Positions 58,449-64,000 of a stretch of DNA of 64,000 bases are shown here, piece after piece; positions within the stretch are counted from its first letter, which is position 1, and each line of letters starts with the position of its first letter. A program made the translations under genes and the position numbers. Origin of the DNA: Hyparrhenia diplandra (taxonomy: Eukaryota; Streptophyta; Magnoliopsida; Poales; Poaceae); contig JADLZK010004649.1 of NCBI GenBank assembly GCA_015847255.1, positions 2,790,001 to 2,854,000 of the forward strand, given 5' to 3'. The notes below the pieces were generated by a model. The model did no database searches. It saw only the letters and a program-made list of their open reading frames with translations, and was not told the DNA's origin.

Positions 58449-59328
58449 GTGGCTGACTGCCAAATGCCAACTATCCAGGTCAGCCGCGGGCTACGTATAT
58501 TTCATGACGTCATAATAGACAAATAAAATCTAGTGAAAATTGACTATTTGAGGCCCTAAACAGATTCAAATAAAAAGTGGTCAACTATAAAGTTTCATAA
58601 CTTTTCAAGATCTACAATTCATATTCAGGAAGTTTTTCCAACCGAGGTCGTTTTATTTAAATTTAAATTTTAAATTTGAGACATTTCAACGTAGTTTTTG
58701 CATGACTGGATGATTTTAAAATAAAAAGTGGATAACTACAAAGTTTCATAACTTTTCAAGCTCTACAATTCTTATTTAGAAAGTTTTCCATCCGAGGTCG
58801 TTTGAAAAATTCAAAATTCAAAATTTAGACATTCAAACCCACGCTTTGAGGCATCAAATAAACTCAATTCAAAAGTCATTCACAACAAAGATTCATAACT
58901 TTTCGAGATCCACAATTCTTATTTAGGAAGTTTTTTCCATCGAAGTCATTTTAAAATATGTATTTTCTAGTGTCTTATTTCAAAATTCGCAAAACACTGC
59001 TGTGAACCACGGTAGGGGCAGTTGGTGATTGAACCGCCCTTGCTAATAGTAGGGCGGCTCAGAACAAAAATCACCCCTACTGTGGACACTATAGGGGCGG
59101 CTTATACTTTGTTCACAGTAGGGGCGGCTCATACCATAGTAGGGGCGGTAGAAAACAAGAACCGCCTCTACTCAAAAAGAGGAAGAACCGCCCCTACTCA
59201 AAAAGAGAGGCGTTCCCTTAGTACGCGTTCGTAGTAGTGTAGCTGACTGCCAAATGCCAACTATCCAGGTCTGCCGTGGGCTACGTATACTTCATGACGT
59301 CATAATAAACAAATGAAATCTAGTAATA
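58449..59328. repeat. 88-bp direct repeats bracketing the right CACTA arm
   Basis: GGCTGACTGCCAAATGCCAA...ATCTAGT occurs at about 58451-58534 and, with a few changes, at about 59242-59325 (AGCTGACTGCCAAATGCCAA). The right arm of the CACTA element lies exactly between them, so the outer flank has a second copy on the inner side of the arm. Confidence 0.75.
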
Positions 59329-60594
59329 AGCCAGCCGGCCGGAACAAAATGAACTTTGTTTTTTTAAGATGTCTATATCATACGAGAAAAAAAAATTTCA
59401 GGCTCTGCCGGCCAACCTACCCACCTTACCTTATTATCATGACGGGACAGAGTTTGCGAGCGACCAGGACTTATTCAAATATAGTAAATTAAGACGACTA
59501 AGGGTTTAATAACCCTCTTAAAAAGTATTATTGCCAAAGTTTATGAAGGACTGACTATTCTCCAAACTTTTGTTGCTTGTGCCTTCGAAATCGAAATGGC
59601 GAAAAAAATCAACCTTCTGTGGATCGCCATGAAAACATCAATGGCAGGTAGAAGACGACATTACTCTTGTAGCAATGAAAAACAATACGAATGAACTCAT
59701 GGCTTCTCCAAAATTTAAGAGCTTCAGAATATGCTTTCATTAACACTACTATCAAACTTATGGCCTCCCAACAAAAAGAAGGGAAGCGTGGAGAGAAATA
59801 AATAAAACATGTTTCTTTATGAGGGTCATTTTTTTTTAGAAAACTGGAGAGGCCGGGCCCCCTACCAGACAAACTTTATTAAAACCATAAAAAGGTACCG
59901 TTACAAGAGAGAAAGGAGAATAGCATATGAGGGTCATTATTCTTATGTGCTGAAATGTATGGAGCATTAGAATTATTGTTTGGATGGAATAGAGCATTAG
60001 AATTAATCTGATCTTGAGAAATATACGGTGGCTTCGCCACAAAGCATTGAATTGTCATTTCATTCTTTGTCTAGTTATCCACTGTGTAAAGATACCTTAC
60101 TTCCAAGACATTGACTTTGTGTGTACTTAACTTTTGTTTTACATTATCTGTGTCCTAACTACTCTAGTCCCTTGAGAACTTTATTTGTCCTCTATGTTTA
60201 TATACATCCGTAGGTGGAAACCCTTCTAGATTGTTTGTTCAAAGGGATATAATACTGGTTCGTTGACACTGATGACCAGTTCAAGGCCATGTTTTATTTT
60301 AGGGAACTGGCATGGAGGGGCCGAAGCCCCCACAGAAATTTATTTATTAATTAAAGATATATGAAGTACAACAGAAGTAAGCGATACATAAATGGAAGAA
60401 AGATGCAGAGTACAACAGAAGCATTGCCAAACATAATCAAGGGACCAAAAAAAGGAATTACAATAATCGAAACCTTGACCTGTACGGCTGTATACATCTG
60501 GCTACATCTGGCTTTGCTCCATTCCGTACATACTCTGCTACCACTAGCACAGCCTGGAAGAAGAAGGGCAAGGTAGCGAGCGAAAGAGAGGGAT
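59329..60594. other. Intergenic DNA with two similar tail-like fragments
   Basis: 59828-59890 (CTGGAGAGGCCGGGCCCCCT then ACTTTATTAAAACC) and 60300-60360 (CTGGCATGGAGGGGCCGAAG then ATTTATTTATTAATTAAAG) look like two antisense copies of one retroposon or 3' UTR tail. Nothing else is recognisable upstream of the malectin gene. Confidence 0.35.
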
Positions 60595-61187
60595 ATGGCG
60601 CCATCAAGAGCTATGGAAAACATGGTTACTGTATTCTTAGTAACATCGTTGCAGCTCATGGCTTGCATCCTTGGCCAGCAGGGTAAGCCTTGTCTATCAA
60701 GTACAAGTAGCTATGGCTATAGCTCCATGTGTTCTGATCGTGCTTTACTATACTCAACCAGGTTTCATCAGCATCGACTGCGGCATGGAGGAGGGCGGGG
60801 ATTACTCCCATCCGATCACCGGCCTCCGGTACGTCTCTGATGTTGGCTTCGTCGACGGCGGGGGGCAGGGCGCAACGCTGCAGTCAACATGCCGTACAAC
60901 GGCCCGGACATGCATGAGGAGCTGTGGTATCGGACTGTCCGGTACTTCCGGGACCGGCAAACCTGACACGCGGCTGCTACACGCTCAAACCGGTCGTGCC
61001 GGGAGGTAAGAACCTCATAAGGGCCGCCTTCTACTACGGTAACTTCGATGGGCTGGGGACGAGCCCGGTCTTTGATATACACATCGGCGTCAACCATTGG
61101 GCAAACGTTAACGTCAGCGCCGCCGCCGGGAAAACCAAGTACTACGTCTTAGAGGCGGTGGCCATGTCAACGACTGATTTCTTGCAG
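60595..61187 (+). CDS. 5' part of a malectin-like receptor kinase gene, frame broken and kinase missing
   Basis: Exon 1 (60595-60682) encodes a signal peptide, with MENMVTVFLVTSLQLMACIL following a short MAPSRA lead, ending CAG CAG G|GTAAGC. Exon 2 (60762-61187) starts after CAACCAG and reads GFISIDCGMEEGGDYSHPIT followed by GLRYVSDVGFVDGGGQG, the classic start of the malectin-like domain in plant LRR receptor kinases. It goes on, after shifts near 60890, 60951 and 60965, with MPYNGPDMHEELWYRTVRYF, RGCYTLKPVVPGGKNLIRAA, FYYGNFDGLGTSPVFDIHIG and TTDFLQ|GTATCT. Such proteins sit in the plasma membrane and sense the cell wall or act in symbiosis and immunity. The rest of the malectin domain, LRRs and kinase are not found to 64000, so this is a fragment or pseudogene. 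Confidence 0.82.
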
Positions 61188-62095
61188 GTATCTATATATA
61201 CGACTCCTATCCCTAACCTCCATCTGAAACTTCTAGTGTTTGATTTTTGGATCAATGAAACATGTTAGTGTACGCGTTATAGCTAATGATCACTTCAGTC
61301 ACCACTACAGAAATAACTTTTCTAATTAACCGTCTCCTACCAATTTTTTTTTTTGTTTCAAAAGTCCTTTCAATCAACTCTTTTTATAGATTGCCGAGAT
61401 CATTGTAGCTTATCAACTGCCACTGGAATTTTCATATGAAGTCGGATGAATCCAAAATTTATATGAAAATTATAGTAATCGACATGATCTAAAAAACATT
61501 TAGTTGTGAACTTTCTCATTTGAGATCTTTTATAAGAGTTCATATTTATATATGTCGATTTTTCTTTTCAAAATTTCAAATTATTGCTGTGATGGAGACA
61601 AGTTGTAGTTCACAATGAGGAGAGAGATTGTTCAAAACTGTTCGATTTAAGATACTTTCGATGCTCAAATATGTAGTATATACAACACTCATCCATGTTA
61701 ATACAAAATCTGAAGATACGCCATATAGGTCAAAGAAAGCAGTGTATAGGCCAAAGAGAAATAAAGAATTCAAATTTGACATTTAGTCACTAGTATATAG
61801 CCAGATCGATCGGTTGCGTACTGAGGCGGAGCTACAGCCACAACAAGAATATAATAGTGCAGCAAATCTGGCCCATAAAAATGGTTTCAACTACCGTCTC
61901 CTGATTGCTTAAGTGACCCACTCTAAAAGTGCATTTTGACACCCAAAACTTTTTCCTTCATGTTTTGTTTAAAATACTAGGAGTGGTTGTATTGTTGTCC
62001 AAACAAATATGTGACATTTTACGGTGCTTGGAAAAAACTAGAGCCATCCATCTAAATTGATCTAATAGTTATAAAATGAGAAGAACCATTAAGTT
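61188..62095. other. AT-rich DNA, possible intron or repeat; no coding signal
   Basis: A CACTACAGAAATAACTTTTC start at 61303 could be a lone CACTA-type left end, but no matching right end is seen. No further malectin, LRR or kinase exon is present. Confidence 0.35.
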
Positions 62096-62619
62096 CACTA
62101 CCGAAACGCCTTCTTTGCCCGATTGCCTCAAACACTCGGCGAAGGTCCGAAAAAGACTTCGGGCGAAGCCTTCGCCAAGCGCACTCAGCGAAGCCAGTTA
62201 CAGCTAGCGACCTTCGCCGAGTGTTTTCTGTCGGGCAGTCGGCCGAATGTTTCGCCGAAAGTACCCTATTGACACTTCCGGCAAAGAAAAGGAGAAGGTA
62301 ATGGCAGTGGTCCGCGTTGACGGTGGCTTTGACGAGTGTCGCCCAACCAGGTACTCGGCGAAGCTTGACTCCTTTTGCCGAGTCTCCAGCATCCAACACA
62401 CGACTTTAAATCGACCTTCTTTGCCGAAAGTGTCGCCCAGCTGGACACTTGGCGGCTAGCGCCCCCTCGCCGAGTGTTGCGGCCATTACACTCGGCAAAG
62501 AACGTCCTTTGCCGAGTGTTCATCGCTTAGGCACTCAGCTTTTGTGCACTTCATCAAGTGCCCAACTTTTGGCACTTCGCCAAGTTTTTCAGTTCGCGAT
62601 GTACCAGTTTCCGGTAGTG
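62096..62619. mobile_element. CACTA MITE with GTT target duplication
   Basis: Ends CACTACCGAAAC and, in complement, CACTACCGGAAAC; the 3-bp duplication is GTT (62093-62095 and 62620-62622). The 524-bp interior has many degenerate direct and inverted TTTGCCGAGTG/CACTCGGCAAAG motifs, the same subterminal motif as the truncated CACTA end at 37518-37936. No coding capacity. Confidence 0.85.
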
Positions 62620-62759
62620 GTTGTGGGCCAAAACCTAAAATATATGGGCTAGGAACTAGTTTTGAATTTAATCTAAGGTTGTTAGCGTAGTACTTTCACT
62701 ACCACCAGGCCAGCTCTTCCACCGCTACCAAGCACTAGTAACGAAATGATTTTACAAGA

Positions 62760-62910
62760 CACTACCAAATCTTTTTCTGTGATGGGCGTTGAGTTTGCCG
62801 CCACGGTTAATCCCTAAGATTAACCGTGGCGGCATTTTTTATTTACTGTGACAAATAGTTTTGCCCGCCCACGGTAGATCGATTTTCCGTGGCGGGCATC
62901 CTAAAAGACC
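62760..62910 (+). mobile_element. Likely left end of another CACTA-type element
   Basis: CACTACCAAATCTTTTTCTG followed by inverted motifs GCCGCCACGGTTAATC and GATTAACCGTGGCGGC, then GCCCGCCCACGG and CCGTGGCGGGC. This subterminal style also appears at 17900-18510 and 45600-45770. The right end is not in the window. Confidence 0.5.
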
Positions 62911-62963
62911 TGTCATCGTAAATGGAGAGCCTCAACAGGCCCGATAACAATGTTCGATATAAA

Positions 62964-63691
62964 TAGGGATGAAAACGGTCGGAAACGGCTGGTAGGAGGC
63001 CAAATCACTTTCAATTTCATTTTTTTTTCGAAAAACGAAATCAATGCGGTGTTGTCGAAACGAATATGGCACCGGTATTCCGGTATTTTCGAAAAACGAT
63101 ATAGTCGATCAAAAACACAGCGTAACGGTCGGAATCGATAATGATATCATAAAAATGATAAACACGCCAAAACCGTAGAACATGAGAAGAGCTATATAAC
63201 TCGCCCAAGATATGTCACATGACAATAATAAATAAAGGCACAACTGAGAAGACCACATGCTAAACCATAAGTTCACACCTGACACCGTCTTAGTCTCAAA
63301 TAGTATCAAACCAATAACACAAATAAAAACGATCAAGTTCTAAGTTGACTTGACATAGCGTTATGATAAAAACATTAATTATTGCAAGTATGTGTACGTG
63401 ATTGGCAAGGCTATTGCCTGATTTGTGATTGCTACTTGCCATATAGTTTGTTTCTAAATAAATGTTTGCCTTATATGCAGTAATTATCTACGGTAAATTT
63501 CCGCTTAAATACGATAATCTTGAAAAACGGTCGGAAGAGGGTCAAATTGTTTCCGCCGCTTCCGTTTATTTTTACCATTATCATTTTTGTTTTCTCGGTT
63601 ACCACTACCGTTTCCATTTTAGCCTAAAAATCGGGAAAAACTTGAAAACAACTTCGAAAATCAGAAATTATCATTTTTGTTTTCATCCCTA
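62964..63691. mobile_element. Non-autonomous hAT element
   Basis: Inverted ends TAGGGATGAAAACGG and, in complement, TAGGGATGAAAACAA, with a perfect 8-bp target duplication GATATAAA (62956-62963 and 63692-63699). 728 bp with inner CGGTCGGAAACGG-like repeats and no transposase. The length of the duplication and the TAGGG ends fit hAT. Confidence 0.9.
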
Positions 63692-64000
63692 GATATAAAT
63701 ATCCACACTTATGGTCCGGGAGCCAGTCTCTCCTCACTCACCAGCGTCAAAGCCGCCTCTCCCACATTGATCCCCAAGACGCGACTCCTCCCTCGATGGC
63801 AGCGGGGCGTCGCGACTCTCCCGGGGCGATTCCTTCCCCTCCCTCTCCCACTTCAAATCCTTTCTCTCCCACTCCTATTCCCTCTCCCTCCGCTCCAGAT
63901 ATCCACAACCGCTCAACATGGTAGTGGCGGGCTTTCTCGCCTCCCCACCGGTGGTCACGCGCCTCTAGCCCAGCCGGTGGCGTGGATGGCGAGGTGGCCC
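63692..64000. other. C-rich right edge, possible promoter/5' UTR
   Basis: GATATAAATATCC (63692) is TATA-like and the DNA becomes CT-rich (CCTCTCCCACT repeats) with an ATG near 63798 (MAAGRRDSPGAIPSPPSP). It could be the start of a gene carried by the CACTA end at 62760, but too little is visible. Confidence 0.25.

Larger units (their letters stand above)
46502..59239. mobile_element. CACTA-type element with long inverted arms, host of a nested retrotransposon
   Basis: The left end CACTACTACAAAAGGC and the right end, in complement CACTACTACGAACGC, are CACTA termini. Each arm is about 700 bases: the left is 46502-47101 plus 57315-57440, the right is about 58537-59239. Each has a GC-rich outer part (repeats such as CGCCCCTACT/AGTAGGGGCGG) and an AT-rich inner part with about 180-base tandem units (GACCTCGGA, ATCTCGAAAAGTTAT, GTTGACCA). 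Flanking triplets are TGG and TAG, so the duplication is imperfect. The middle (57440-58536) has another TIR element and no transposase. The left arm is split by the LTR retrotransposon 47102-57314. Confidence 0.75.

Noticed and set aside
61303..62619. A single CACTA element from CACTACAGAAATAAC (61303) to 62619
   Set aside because: The right end matches CACTACCGAAAC at 62096 much better, with a GTT duplication, so the shorter element is preferred.

Overview
This window is plant nuclear DNA from a grass (Poaceae). The CACTA ends with TTTGCCGAGTGC subterminal repeats, the Stowaway MITEs and the Helitron ends resemble those common in panicoid grasses such as sorghum and its relatives; the exact species is inference. 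It is an intergenic, transposon-dense region. Only three protein-gene loci of host type are recognisable: a coiled-coil NLR first exon (918-1322, minus), a two-exon glycerol-3-phosphate acyltransferase (GPAT) gene (14282-16980, minus) and the 5' part of a malectin-like receptor-kinase gene (60595-61187, plus). There is one intact tRNA-Gly(UCC) gene (13022-13093). The GPAT and malectin frames, and most retroelement frames, are broken by 1-2 base indels while the protein signal between the breaks stays good. This can mean young pseudogenes or indel errors in the assembly.

Layout. 1-10 kb: a LINE 3' end, the NLR exon, a tRNA-derived SINE with a 15-bp target duplication, a 1.25-kb Helitron and unexplained GC-rich patches. 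10-17.4 kb: the GPAT gene, its 3' flank in two diverged copies, the tRNA, two Stowaway MITEs, a second type of tRNA-like SINE and a TIR element. 17.4-43 kb: a field of diverged segmental duplications. A non-coding unit recurs at least four times between 21 and 41 kb, and another block recurs at 30.6-31.5 and 41.9-43.0 kb. These are interrupted by a 2.34-kb solo LTR, a truncated second copy of that LTR, LINE pieces (one split by a 1.63-kb solo LTR), CACTA ends, an hAT-like element carrying a nested SINE, and MITEs.

46.5-59.2 kb is a nested structure: a CACTA-type element with long inverted arms holds a 10.2-kb Ty3/gypsy retrotransposon (47102-57314, LTRs 1.94 kb). That retrotransposon encodes only gag and protease on its sense strand; I see no reverse transcriptase, RNase H or integrase. 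On the opposite strand, between protease and the 3' LTR, it carries two tandem gene-like units, each with a TATA box and a canonical AATAAA. One of them (54442-55103) can be read as three exons joined by two short GT-AG introns with matching phases. This is the most interesting structure in the window.

59.2-64 kb: the malectin gene start, a 524-bp CACTA MITE with GTT target duplications, a 728-bp hAT element with a perfect 8-bp target duplication (GATATAAA), and an unassigned C-rich end.
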